This document shows positions 9,109 through 18,638 of a DNA stretch of 36,187 nt, piece by piece (position 1 is the first letter of the stretch; the number at the start of each line of letters is the position of its first letter). Below the pieces are notes generated by a model. It was not told the origin of the DNA and did no database searches. It saw only the letters and a list, made by a program, of their open reading frames with translations. The DNA is from an uncultured Algibacter sp. (GTDB taxonomy: Bacteria > Bacteroidota > Bacteroidia > Flavobacteriales > Flavobacteriaceae), in contig CALHCQ010000145.1 in NCBI GenBank assembly GCA_937936645.1, positions 1 to 36,187 on the forward strand, read 5' to 3'. Position numbers and translations under genes: made by a program.

Positions 9109-9152
9109 ATTTTAAAAAAAGAAAATTACACATCTTAGAAACACTGTTTTAA

Positions 9153-9680
9153 ATGAAAAAGGAAAACTGTTTTTACCTTGGTAAAATTGTTAGAAAATAT
9201 AGCTTTAAGGGCGAGTTACTCATAAAATTAGACACCGACGAACCTCAGCTTTACGAAAATCTAGACGCCATGTTTATAAACGTGCGTAATACTTTACTTC
9301 CCTTTTTTATAGAGAGTTCTCAACTTCATAAATCGGACTTATTACGTGTGCAATTTGAGGATGTAACCTCTGAAGAAGATGCTGATGCTTTAATGAAAAG
9401 TGAGGTGTATTTACCTTTGGAATTATTACCTAAATTAGATGGAAATAAATTTTATTTCCATGAAGTTATAGGTTTTAAAATGGAAGATATCAAGTACGGT
9501 TATGTAGGAGAGATTACAAGTATAAATGACAGTACAGCCCAAGCACTTTTTGAAGTAGAGAACAACGGACAAGAGCTTTTAATACCAATGAACGATGAAT
9601 TTATTGTAAAAATAGATCGCGAAAATAAAACGGTTGTTGTAGAAACTCCCGATGGACTCATTGATCTTTATTTAGAATAA
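9153..9680 (+). CDS. rimM: Ribosome maturation factor RimM
   Basis: 175 aa; YLGKIVRKYSFKGELLIKLDTDEP and C-terminal PRC-barrel-like LLIPMNDEFIVKID...TPDGLIDLYLE; follows rpsP. Confidence 0.93.
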   Translation: MKKENCFYLGKIVRKYSFKGELLIKLDTDEPQLYENLDAMFINVRNTLLPFFIESSQLHKSDLLRVQFEDVTSEEDADALMKSEVYLPLELLPKLDGNKFYFHEVIGFKMEDIKYGYVGEITSINDSTAQALFEVENNGQELLIPMNDEFIVKIDRENKTVVVETPDGLIDLYLE

Positions 9681-9709
9681 ATTTTTTAATTTTTTATTAC
9701 AAAACAAGC

Positions 9710-10426
9710 ATGTCTACAAAACCTTTTGCATTTAAAAAATTTAGCGTATCACAAGACCAATGTGCCATGAAAATAGGCACAGATGGTGTACTTCTAGGTG
9801 CATGGGCCTCTACAAAAAACAATCCATTTGCTGTATTAGACATTGGAGCCGGAACAGGGATTGTTGCATTAATGCTTGCCCAACGTAGCCATGCAGAAGT
9901 TATAGATGCTATAGAAATAGATGACAATGCATACGAGCAATGTGTAGATAATTTTGAAACTTCGCCATGGGGCGATAGACTCTTTTGTTATCATGCTGGC
10001 TTAGATGAGTTTGTTGACGAAGTTGAAGACACTTACGACCTTATTGTTTCTAATCCACCATTTTACGCAGAAGACTATAAAACAGAAAACTTACAACGCG
10101 ATAAAGCTAGATTTCAAGATGCACTACCTTTTAATCATTTAATAGAAAGCGTTTCTAAACTTTTAGAACCCAAAGGTGTTTTTGCAGTTATTATACCTTA
10201 TAAAGAAAAAGAAAAATTTATAAACATGGCGCTAAACTACAAATTACACCCTAACAAAATACTTGACGTAAAAGGCACACCAACTTCTGGGTTTAAAAGG
10301 AGTCTTCTAGAGTTCTCTTTCAGCGAAAGCGAAATACAAACAAACACTTTAACTATAGAAATAGAGCGCCATAAATACACAAAAGATTATATAGCACTTA
10401 CAAAAGATTTTTACTTAAAAATGTAA
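9710..10426 (+). CDS. trmN6: tRNA1(Val) (adenine(37)-N6)-methyltransferase family protein
   Basis: 238 aa; FSVSQDQCAMKIGTDGVLLGAWA, LDIGAGTGIVALMLAQR, VSNPPFYAEDYKTENLQRDKAR. Confidence 0.9.
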   Translation: MSTKPFAFKKFSVSQDQCAMKIGTDGVLLGAWASTKNNPFAVLDIGAGTGIVALMLAQRSHAEVIDAIEIDDNAYEQCVDNFETSPWGDRLFCYHAGLDEFVDEVEDTYDLIVSNPPFYAEDYKTENLQRDKARFQDALPFNHLIESVSKLLEPKGVFAVIIPYKEKEKFINMALNYKLHPNKILDVKGTPTSGFKRSLLEFSFSESEIQTNTLTIEIERHKYTKDYIALTKDFYLKM

Positions 10427-10584
10427 TACATCGCAAAATAAAAAGACCTATATTAAAATGTTAAATAATTAATATAATACTTTCAAGTTTTATCAGTTAA
10501 TTAATTATAATATTAAAGTAAACACCAGTTATACGTATAGAATTATGTTTAACACGCCATTACTTATTATTAAGCAAAATTTGT

Positions 10585-11832
10585 ATGTCTAAAAAAAATA
10601 TAATTTTAATTATTACCTCTATTGTTGTTATTATTACTGCGTACCTACTTTGGAGTAAAAAAACCGACAATAATTCTCCTGTTACAACAACAGTTATAAA
10701 AGGTGATTTTAAAGACGAAGTCATTATATCTGGAGAAGCACAATCTACAAGCTCGAAAAAAATTAATGGTCCTAGAGGATCTAGGCAATTCGATATTTAT
10801 CAATTAAAAATACAAGACCTTGTAGAAGAAGGCACTATTGTTAAACCTGGAGACTACATTGGTAAATTAGACGCATCCGAGGTTAATACTAAAATTAATG
10901 ATGCCTTTTTAAGTTTAGAAAGTGCACAATCTAGGTATACGCAACAAAAGCTAGACACAACCCTTATACTTAAACAAGAACGTAATATTATAAAAGATTT
11001 ACTTTTTGTTATAGAGCACGATAGATTAGAGTTAAAACGGTCTATTTACGAAGCTCCTAGTATTATAAGACAGCTTGAAATTAATATTAGAAAAAATGAA
11101 CGTGACTTAAAAGAAAGACGCGAAGACTATAACATAAAAAAAAGAAAAGCTACTGCCAGCATGGTAGAAGTTGGTACCGAGGTCTCTAAAATACGTAAAC
11201 GTATTGAGGCCTTAAATGATTTAGAAGAGTCTCTTACTATATACTCTACAGATTCGGGCATGGTAACTTATGTAAAAGACCATAGTGGTAACAAGAAAAA
11301 TATTGGATCTACTGTTTCGCCATGGGAACCCGCGTTAGCTAGCTTACCAGATCTTAATAAAATGGAATCTAAAACATACAGTAACGAGGTAGACATTAGA
11401 AAAATTAAAGTTGGTCTACCTGTAACTGTAGGTTTTGATGCTTTTCCAGATATTGAATTAGATGGCACTGTTACAAACGTTGCAAACATAGGCGAAAGCA
11501 AAAAAGGCTCCGACATTCGTGTTTTTCAAGTACTTATAAAGCTTAATCAAACTAATAATAGTATTAGACCAGGTATGACAACGTCTAATAAAATTTTAAC
11601 TCACAGCGAGTCTAATGTTTTAATGATACCATTGGAGGCTGTTTTTATTCAAGATGATATAAAATATGCTTTTATAAAGAAAGGGTACTCTATCAAGAAA
11701 AAACAAATAGAATTAGGTCTTGCCAATAACGACGTTGTTATTGTTAATAAAGGTCTTGAAGAAGGTGATGAAGTATATCTTAGTAAACCTGAAGACCAAG
11801 AAGAGAAACAAATAATTTTATTAGAAAACTAA
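10585..11832 (+). CDS. HlyD/MacA-type efflux periplasmic adaptor subunit
   Basis: 415 aa; N-terminal TM, coiled-coil hairpin flanked by biotinyl-lipoyl-like halves, NSIRPGMTTSNKI, EGDEVYL. Confidence 0.88.
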   Translation: MSKKNIILIITSIVVIITAYLLWSKKTDNNSPVTTTVIKGDFKDEVIISGEAQSTSSKKINGPRGSRQFDIYQLKIQDLVEEGTIVKPGDYIGKLDASEVNTKINDAFLSLESAQSRYTQQKLDTTLILKQERNIIKDLLFVIEHDRLELKRSIYEAPSIIRQLEINIRKNERDLKERREDYNIKKRKATASMVEVGTEVSKIRKRIEALNDLEESLTIYSTDSGMVTYVKDHSGNKKNIGSTVSPWEPALASLPDLNKMESKTYSNEVDIRKIKVGLPVTVGFDAFPDIELDGTVTNVANIGESKKGSDIRVFQVLIKLNQTNNSIRPGMTTSNKILTHSESNVLMIPLEAVFIQDDIKYAFIKKGYSIKKKQIELGLANNDVVIVNKGLEEGDEVYLSKPEDQEEKQIILLEN

Positions 11833-13142
11833 TGTTTAACAAGGCCCTTTTAGAGAAAGTTAAATCTAGTTTTACAGAAGCTTTACGCACTATAAAAACA
11901 AACAAGTTCCGTTCGTTTTTAACGGCCTTAGGTGTTATTTTTGGTGTTGCAGCTGTTATTACTATGCTAGCCATTGGTAAAGGTGCCGAAAAAGAAATTT
12001 TATCTCAACTCGAGCTCATTGGTGTTAACAACATTATAATAAAGCCTATTAAGACCTCAAAAAAATCTCAAAATAATAACCAAAACCAAAGTAAGCGCTT
12101 TTCTAAAGGCCTAGATTTATTAGACGCCCAAAGTATAAAAAAACATATCCCGTCTATAAAAAACATAAGCACCGAAATTATATTAAATACTTATGTTATT
12201 AAAAATGGAAAACAAAAAAAAGTTAAACTAATAGGCACAACTCCTTCTTTTTTTAAATTATCTAACATTAATTTAGAAAAAGGAAAACTGTTTACTTTGC
12301 AACAGCAAAACAATGCATCGCCAGTATGTATTATTGGTAGCAGTATAGAAAAGAAAATTTTTACAGGCGAAAATTCTATTGGTAAAAAAATTAAAGTTAA
12401 AGATGTTTGGTTAGAAGTTGTTGGGGTACTAGAAGAAAAATTTATTTCTAATAAAGCTCAAGAAAACCTGGGTATAAGAGACCTTAACAAAGATATTTAT
12501 ATACCTACTAAAACTTTTTTAATTCGTTTTAGCGACAGAAAAAAAATAGGAAACATTAAATCTAAAAACAAAGAGTTAGCAAACGGAAATTATCATCAAA
12601 TAGACAAACTTACCGCACAGGTTAAAGGTTCTGTAATGTTAAAAAGCACCGCTAACATTTTAAGTAGAATGTTAAAAAGAAGGCATAATGGTGTTTTAGA
12701 TTTTGAAATAAGCATTCCCATACAACTATTAAAGCAGCAACAAAAAACAAAACGAATATTTAATATTGTTTTAAGTATTATAGCTGGTATTTCTTTGCTT
12801 ATTGGAGGCATTGGCATAATGAATATTATGCTTGCATCTGTTTTAGAACGCACCAAAGAAATTGGCATCATGCGTGCTATTGGCGCCACGAAAGACGATG
12901 TTATTTTGCAATTCCTATCAGAATCTGTACTAATAAGCGTAGGTGGCGGTATACTTGGTATTATATTAGGAATACTAGGTGCATATACCATAGAACTAAC
13001 ATCTGGTATAGAAACTATTTTATCGTTTAGCTCTATAATAATTTCTTTTGGTATTGCTGTAATAATAGGACTTGTTTTTGGTATACTTCCTGCAAAATCT
13101 GCAGCAAACAAAAGACCCATTGAAGCCTTAAGAGCCGAATAA
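11832..13142 (+). CDS. ABC transporter permease, MacB/FtsX type (no nucleotide-binding domain)
   Basis: 436 aa; ALRTIKTNKFRSFLTALGVIFGVAAVITMLAIGKGAE, NIMLASVLERTKEIGIMRAIGATKDDVILQFLSESVLIS; no Walker A; start overlaps previous stop (TAATG). Confidence 0.92.
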   Translation: MFNKALLEKVKSSFTEALRTIKTNKFRSFLTALGVIFGVAAVITMLAIGKGAEKEILSQLELIGVNNIIIKPIKTSKKSQNNNQNQSKRFSKGLDLLDAQSIKKHIPSIKNISTEIILNTYVIKNGKQKKVKLIGTTPSFFKLSNINLEKGKLFTLQQQNNASPVCIIGSSIEKKIFTGENSIGKKIKVKDVWLEVVGVLEEKFISNKAQENLGIRDLNKDIYIPTKTFLIRFSDRKKIGNIKSKNKELANGNYHQIDKLTAQVKGSVMLKSTANILSRMLKRRHNGVLDFEISIPIQLLKQQQKTKRIFNIVLSIIAGISLLIGGIGIMNIMLASVLERTKEIGIMRAIGATKDDVILQFLSESVLISVGGGILGIILGILGAYTIELTSGIETILSFSSIIISFGIAVIIGLVFGILPAKSAANKRPIEALRAE

Positions 13143-13162
13143 AATTTAAAATCATATCTGTT

Positions 13163-14620
13163 TTGAAAAAAATATTTTTTTTAGTGTTTGTTATTTCTCA
13201 GAGTATTGCTTTTTCTCAATCTCAAAAAATAACACTAAGTAAAGCTATTGATATAGCTAAAAAAAAATCTCCCGATTATAAAAGAAACGTTAACACGAAC
13301 CAACGTAACTATTGGCGTTATAAAAACTACAAAGCCAGCTTTTTACCAGAGCTTCGTTTAAATGCTACCTTACCAGATTACTCGAACTCTATAAGAAGAA
13401 TTACAAACGATGCAGGACAAGATATTTTTGTTAATCAAAACCAATTACTTGTAGAAGGTGGCTTATCGTTATCGCAAAGTGTGGCTTATACAGGTGGTGT
13501 ATTATCTGTTAACACCAATCTAGAACGTATAGAACTGTTTGGATTAGATGACAATATTAGATACTCTGTAATACCTTTTACAATTAGGTATACACAAAAC
13601 TCTCTATTATACAACCCTTTTAAATGGGATAAAAAAATAGAACCACTAGCTTACGAAGAATCAAAAAGAGATTTTATAGAAAACATGGAGCAAATATCTG
13701 TTACAACCTCCAGACTGTATTTTCGTTTACTTAAAGCACAAAAACAATTAGATATTGCAAAAATAAATTTATCTAACCAAGACACGTTATTAAAAATAAC
13801 AAAAGGACGTTTTAAAGTGGGTAGAATTGCAGAAAACGATGTTTTACAAGTAGAGCTAACCTTATTAAACTCTAAAAACAGTGTAACAAATAACACTATA
13901 GAATTAAAACGTACATCTCAAGACTTAGCTAGATACCTAGAACTTGATACCGAAAATTTAGAGCTAGATATACCAGAAGCTTTACCTCTATTTGAAGTGA
14001 AATTTGAAAAAGCTTTAGCTGAAGCTGAACAAAACAGAAAAGCCGTTATAGAGTTTAGGCGCAGACGCTTAGAAGCCGAGCGTGAAGTTGCTGCACAAAG
14101 AAATAATAGAATAAACATAGGTTTACAAGCTAACTTTGGAGTGTCTAACAATGGTGATGATATAAACACATTGTTCGATAACTTTAACCAACAACAGAGT
14201 GTTTCTCTAAGATTAGGAATTCCTATTTTCGACTGGGGCGTATCTAAATCCAGAAGACGAATAGCTAAAGCAAATTTAGATCTTACAAACAACGATATTA
14301 ACCAAGACAGACAAGAATTTGAACAAGAAATTTATTTACATGTTCTTAACTGGTCTAACCAAAGAGACTTTTTATTAACAGCTGAAAAAGCTAAAGAAAT
14401 AGCAAAAAGAAGATACGATATATCTAGAAAGCGTTACAAACTGGGTAAAATTACAATTACAGATTTAAACATTGCTTTACAAGAAAAAGATCGTGCTGTT
14501 TTTGACTATTTAAACTCTTTAGAACGTTTTTGGTTAGACTATTATACTTTAAGACAACTAACTCTTTACGATTTTATTAACGACAGAAAAATTACAGCAG
14601 TAGATAATACATATAATTAA
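13163..14620 (+). CDS. TolC family outer membrane efflux protein
   Basis: 485 aa; signal peptide; repeated TolC helical pattern (GRIAENDVLQVELTLLNSKN, GIPIFDWG, RYKLGKITITDLNIALQEK). Confidence 0.9.
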   Translation: MKKIFFLVFVISQSIAFSQSQKITLSKAIDIAKKKSPDYKRNVNTNQRNYWRYKNYKASFLPELRLNATLPDYSNSIRRITNDAGQDIFVNQNQLLVEGGLSLSQSVAYTGGVLSVNTNLERIELFGLDDNIRYSVIPFTIRYTQNSLLYNPFKWDKKIEPLAYEESKRDFIENMEQISVTTSRLYFRLLKAQKQLDIAKINLSNQDTLLKITKGRFKVGRIAENDVLQVELTLLNSKNSVTNNTIELKRTSQDLARYLELDTENLELDIPEALPLFEVKFEKALAEAEQNRKAVIEFRRRRLEAEREVAAQRNNRINIGLQANFGVSNNGDDINTLFDNFNQQQSVSLRLGIPIFDWGVSKSRRRIAKANLDLTNNDINQDRQEFEQEIYLHVLNWSNQRDFLLTAEKAKEIAKRRYDISRKRYKLGKITITDLNIALQEKDRAVFDYLNSLERFWLDYYTLRQLTLYDFINDRKITAVDNTYN

Positions 14621-14963
14621 AAATTAAACAGTCTAATCCTAATTTAAATAAGTCCTTAACTTATAAAACCAACTGTTTTAACTTATATAAAAGATTTTTT
14701 TCAACATTTTATATCAACAATATACAGGTATAAAACAAGTAGAGTAGTTCTATAATTAAACTTCACTTAAGCGCAATTAAATTTACGTCTCAATACGTTA
14801 ATGCAATCTTATTTAAAAGGACAACACTTTACAGAACTAAACTTAGGCTAAAACACACCATTAACACAAATAAAGGCATACCTGTCTATAGACTGTTATT
14901 TAGCGCAATAAACGGAACATATTGTCTCTATAATTATCGTAAACTCAAAATAATAAACAAATA

Positions 14964-14991
14964 AAAAGGCTACTAAAATTAGTAGCCTTTT
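14964..14991. terminator. Terminator downstream of secreted paralogue A (potentially bidirectional)
   Basis: AAAAGGCTACT-aaaatt-AGTAGCCTTTT. Confidence 0.8.
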
Positions 14992-15058
14992 CTATTTACT
15001 ATAAATCTATAGTAGTATAAACAGTTTTCTCTTTTTCAAAAAACGTTATTTCAAATAT

Positions 15059-15541
15059 TTAATTTGGTAAACCAAATGTTGCAGTTGGAGCAAAACCTCT
15101 TCTAGTATTAGTAGTAGTGGTATTCTCTATTACTTCTGGCTCTGTAGCAGTTCTAGTAACCACTGGATCACCACCTGTAGATCTAACATTAATACTCCCT
15201 GTAGAACGACGTATGTTTGTTGTTCTCGTTCTTCTTACTTCATTTTCAGGAACGTTATTTAATTCTGGAATATTAAATGATCTTCTTATGGCTCCAGATC
15301 CGTTTACACCACATTGTGCTATAAAACGATCTCCGTTAAAATCTACATTGTCTAAAATCTCCCCAGATCTACGATCTACAATATTAGCAGATGCACCTCC
15401 GTCTATATAAACAACGCGTACAAAACCATCATAATTTCTTGTAAAAGAATCTTGAGAAGATGTAAATGTACATTCAGATTGTTGTGCATTAACTGCAGAT
15501 GTGATTGCTAAAGCTGCAATCATGGTCATTAAAATTTTCAT
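15059..15541 (-). CDS. Small secreted protein, paralogue A (unknown function)
   Basis: 160 aa; signal peptide MKILMTMIAALAITSAVNAQQ; body NIVDRRSGEILDNVDFNGDRF; C-terminal tail RRGFAPTATFGLPN shared with paralogue B. Confidence 0.8.
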   Translation of the reverse strand: MKILMTMIAALAITSAVNAQQSECTFTSSQDSFTRNYDGFVRVVYIDGGASANIVDRRSGEILDNVDFNGDRFIAQCGVNGSGAIRRSFNIPELNNVPENEVRRTRTTNIRRSTGSINVRSTGGDPVVTRTATEPEVIENTTTTNTRRGFAPTATFGLPN

Positions 15542-15561
15542 AGTAATATAATTTTTTTCTT

Positions 15562-15586
15562 CCTACTCTATTTAAGGCTTTTCGGA
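15562..15586 (-). promoter_or_regulatory. Conserved 5' leader element of paralogue A
   Basis: cctactctatttaaggcttttcgga repeated upstream of paralogue B at 16280-16305 with one mismatch. Confidence 0.55.
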
Positions 15587-15685
15587 TAACACCCTGCAGA
15601 TCTACATAAACATTTACGGAACAAAAACAATTTTAGACTTCTAAATGTTATTTAATTGTTTTAAATAGGAAATAACAAACAAAAA

Positions 15686-15713
15686 AAGAGGTTACTATAA
15701 CTAGTAACCTCTT
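15686..15713. terminator. Terminator downstream of secreted paralogue B
   Basis: AAGAGGTTACTA-taac-TAGTAACCTCTT, preceded on + by A-run (U-tract on minus transcript). Confidence 0.8.
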
Positions 15714-15787
15714 CATTTTAATTCCTAAAATTTAGTAATTAAAATATGCTATTCTTTTTCAAAAAATCTATAATCTATACTAGTAGA

Positions 15788-16258
15788 TTAGTTTGGTAAA
15801 CCAAACGTTGCTGTTGGAGAAAAACCACGTCTTGGAGAACTTACTGTTACTCTTCCTCCTGTATCTGTAGTATTTGTAGTAATTTCAGATCCTGGAGCAG
15901 ATTCAGAAACATCTACACTTACTGTACTAACATTAGGAGCTGCAGGTGCAGTTACCTCTGGAGTTGGTGCTGGTGCTATTGGAGCTGGTGCTGGTGCTGC
16001 TGGACGAGCGCTTCTTCCTGCTATACGACAACGTACACCAAATCTAGTTCCTTCAATTTCAACTGTATCAAGAATTTCTCCTGTTCTACGGTTTACTACA
16101 TTTACTGCATCTTGTCCTGGTAGGTTAACAATTCTTGCTAAACCATCAAAAGTACGTACTACAGACTCTCCGTCAGTTGTAAAAGTACATTCTGTTTGTT
16201 GTGCGCTTGCCGCAGATGTGATTGCTAAAGCCGCAACCATTGTCATTAAAATTTTCAT
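15788..16258 (-). CDS. Small secreted protein, paralogue B (unknown function)
   Basis: 156 aa; signal peptide MKILMTMVAALAITSAASAQQ; NVVNRRTGEILDTVEIEGTRF; Ala/Pro-rich linker; tail RRGFSPTATFGLPN. Confidence 0.8.
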   Translation of the reverse strand: MKILMTMVAALAITSAASAQQTECTFTTDGESVVRTFDGLARIVNLPGQDAVNVVNRRTGEILDTVEIEGTRFGVRCRIAGRSARPAAPAPAPIAPAPTPEVTAPAAPNVSTVSVDVSESAPGSEITTNTTDTGGRVTVSSPRRGFSPTATFGLPN

Positions 16259-16279
16259 AGTAATATGTTTTTTTTGTTT

Positions 16280-16305
16280 CCTACTCTATTTAAGGCTTTT
16301 CAGAT
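16280..16305 (-). promoter_or_regulatory. Conserved 5' leader element of paralogue B
   Basis: cctactctatttaaggcttttcagat; see 15562-15586. Confidence 0.55.
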
Positions 16306-16543
16306 TCCGCCACAAATTGAGTCGACAAAGCTTTTAAAACTTACGCTCATATATTTAAAGACAAAAACAGAATGTATTAAAAACATTTTAAACCAATAAA
16401 AAACAGACATTTAACTACTTTCCTTAAAAAAAATTAGTATATTTTTAACTTTTACATAGCTAAAAAGACATATGAAATGCATGAAAACAATTATGTCTAA
16501 TAGTTAATAACTATAATCATTTTTTAATTACATTTACTAAACT

Positions 16544-17440
16544 ATGTTTTCTACAAAAAAAAGATTAGATCGTGCCTATCAAAATGCTAAAACAATAGAT
16601 TTTGATAACTCAAGTAAATTTATATTATTGAGTGATTGCCACAGAGGTGATAATAGCTTTGCTGATGATTTTGCAAATAATAGAAATATTTATTTTCATG
16701 CATTAAAATATTATTACAATGAAGGTTTTACATATTGCGAACTAGGAGATGGCGATGAATTATGGGAAAACATGTCTTTTAAAACTATTTTTAACGCACA
16801 TAAAAACATCTATTTACTTATGAAAAAATTTCATAAAGAAAATAGATTGAATTTAATATGGGGAAATCATGATATGGTATATAGAGACGCTAGTTATGTA
16901 AAAAAACACCTGTCGACATATCTTGATGCTAAAACAGGAAAAAACAAAGAGCTGTTTAAAAACTTAAATTACCACGAAGCTATTGTATTAAAACATAAAG
17001 ACACCAAACAAGAACTTTTTTTAACCCATGGGCATCAAGCAGACTGGTGGAACTATATTTTCTGGAAATGGAGTCGTTTTATGGTGCGTATACTCTGGAA
17101 ACCACTAAATATTATGGGAATTGCAGATCCTACGAGTCCTGCAAAAAACCACAAAGAGCTAATTAAGGTAGAACAACGAATTAAAAAATGGATTGTTAAA
17201 AACAATAATTTATTTACAATTACAGGGCATACACACAGGCCAAGATTTCCTTCGCCTAAAGAAATTCCATTTTTTAATGATGGAAGTTGTGTTCACCCAC
17301 GCAGCATTACTGGTATGGAAATAGAGAATGGTACTATTACTCTAATAAAATGGTATATTGACACCAAAGAAAATGGCACTTTACAGATTGTTAAAAATCG
17401 TCTAGAAGGGCCTAATAAATTAAGTTATTATGACGTATAA
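16544..17440 (+). CDS. Metallophosphoesterase (calcineurin-like)
   Basis: 298 aa; LLSDCHRGD, GDGDELWE, WGNHDMVY, THGHQADWW, TGHTHRPRFP. Confidence 0.88.
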   Translation: MFSTKKRLDRAYQNAKTIDFDNSSKFILLSDCHRGDNSFADDFANNRNIYFHALKYYYNEGFTYCELGDGDELWENMSFKTIFNAHKNIYLLMKKFHKENRLNLIWGNHDMVYRDASYVKKHLSTYLDAKTGKNKELFKNLNYHEAIVLKHKDTKQELFLTHGHQADWWNYIFWKWSRFMVRILWKPLNIMGIADPTSPAKNHKELIKVEQRIKKWIVKNNNLFTITGHTHRPRFPSPKEIPFFNDGSCVHPRSITGMEIENGTITLIKWYIDTKENGTLQIVKNRLEGPNKLSYYDV

Positions 17441-17769
17441 ATACAAGTGTCTATTACAGCGTCTTTAGCATTTTTTTTAATCAGAGTAATTTGTCGTTCC
17501 ATAAAAGATCTATTTAAAAACAATTCGCTAACACCTATGGTTTGGTTTGAATTTATATTTTTAAAATTATAATAAGACCTACCACAATGCGCTACCAAAC
17601 GTTTAAATGCACTGTCTGTTACTGCAGAAGCCTTGAAAACCTCTAAACTTTTACGACATAATAAACTTGTTTTAAACCCCAAGCTTATAAAAATAATATC
17701 TCGAGTGTTTAATTTTAAAAGAAACCGGTATAAACCGTCTCTATCTATATATATTTTAAAAAGAGCCAT
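17428..17769 (-). CDS. Hypothetical protein (tentative)
   Basis: About 113 aa from ATG at 17769 (the track's longer start at 17799 is TTG); overlaps the convergent phosphoesterase by 13 nt; no recognised domain. Confidence 0.3.
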   Translation of the reverse strand: MALFKIYIDRDGLYRFLLKLNTRDIIFISLGFKTSLLCRKSLEVFKASAVTDSAFKRLVAHCGRSYYNFKNINSNQTIGVSELFLNRSFMERQITLIKKNAKDAVIDTCIYTS

Positions 17770-17903
17770 AGATATAAGACTGTATATAGTTAGACGCAAA
17801 AGGCTTAAAAAGTCACTATTGTCTTTAAATATAAATACTTTTATCTAAAAAACAGTTAATATATCGTTAACTTACCTATAATTAGGTACATATGCATACA
17901 AAA

Positions 17904-17936
17904 AGCTCGCCATGTAAAAAAAGTACATGGCGAGCT
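17904..17936. terminator. Strong hairpin terminator downstream of the ferredoxin gene
   Basis: 13-bp perfect stem AGCTCGCCATGTA/TACATGGCGAGCT, 7-nt loop. Confidence 0.75.
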
Positions 17937-17962
17937 CGTTTTATAGTGTTTTTTTTGGATTT

Positions 17963-18295
17963 TTAACTTTCTGGAGCTAACTCAACCTCTAAGCCTTCCA
18001 TTTCTGGTGTCATTTGTATTTGGCACCCTAAACGACTATTGTCTTTTACATCAAAAGCTTCAGACAACATGGCTTCTTCATCGTCGCCCATTTCTGGTAA
18101 TTGCGTATCGCTTAACACATAACATTGGCAAGAAGCACACATAGCCATACCGCCACAAACTCCAATTGTTCCCTCTGGGGCAAGCTCGTAAGAACGTACA
18201 ACCTCCATAAGATTCATTGCCATATCGGTTGGTGCTACAATATCGTGTGTTACACCATCGCGATCTGTTATTTTAATATTTATATCTTGTTCCAT
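17963..18295 (-). CDS. [2Fe-2S] ferredoxin (adrenodoxin/ISC type)
   Basis: 110 aa; VCGGMAMCASCQCYV and downstream LGCQIQMTPEMEGLEVELAPES. Confidence 0.9.
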   Translation of the reverse strand: MEQDINIKITDRDGVTHDIVAPTDMAMNLMEVVRSYELAPEGTIGVCGGMAMCASCQCYVLSDTQLPEMGDDEEAMLSEAFDVKDNSRLGCQIQMTPEMEGLEVELAPES

Positions 18296-18342
18296 GACTT
18301 GTATTTTGTACTCTAGTATTTAGCACTTTATAATTTGTGCCG

Positions 18343-18350
18343 CAAATTTA
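18343..18350 (-). promoter_or_regulatory. Putative -7 box upstream of ferredoxin (TAAATTTG)
   Basis: Matches TAnnTTTG, about 48 nt upstream of the start. Confidence 0.45.
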
Positions 18351-18391
18351 ATAGTTTTTAAACGATTTAAAAAGTGTGTGTCCCGCTTATT

Positions 18392-18634
18392 TTAAGCTTC
18401 TACATTAACCACTTTTTCTATTTGTGGTGCGTATTTTTTAATAGTCATTTCTACACCCGATTTTAAAGTCATTTGGTTTACACTACACCCTACACAAGCT
18501 CCTAATAGTTGTACGTTTACAATTTTATCATCTTCTATAGATAATAATTTTATATCACCACCGTCACTTTGTAAAAATGGTCTAATTTCATCTAGAGCTT
18601 TCTCTACGTTTGTTTTTAGTTCTTCTGCGGTCAT
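18392..18634 (-). CDS. NifU-like (Nfu) Fe-S scaffold protein
   Basis: 80 aa; EIRPFLQSDGGDIKLL, GACVGCSVNQMTLKSGVE (CxxC). Confidence 0.92.
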   Translation of the reverse strand: MTAEELKTNVEKALDEIRPFLQSDGGDIKLLSIEDDKIVNVQLLGACVGCSVNQMTLKSGVEMTIKKYAPQIEKVVNVEA

Positions 18635-18638
18635 TATT

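Noticed and set aside
12596-13120. 174-aa minus-strand ORF antisense to the ABC permease
   Set aside because: Hydrophobic translation is the expected shadow of the TM-rich permease; other antisense ORFs (13651..13896, 13918..14292, 22038..22475, 34939..35397) rejected likewise.
17904-17936. 13-bp inverted repeat considered as a possible mobile element end or regulatory site
   Set aside because: Position between convergent units and T/A runs on each side fit a transcription terminator better.
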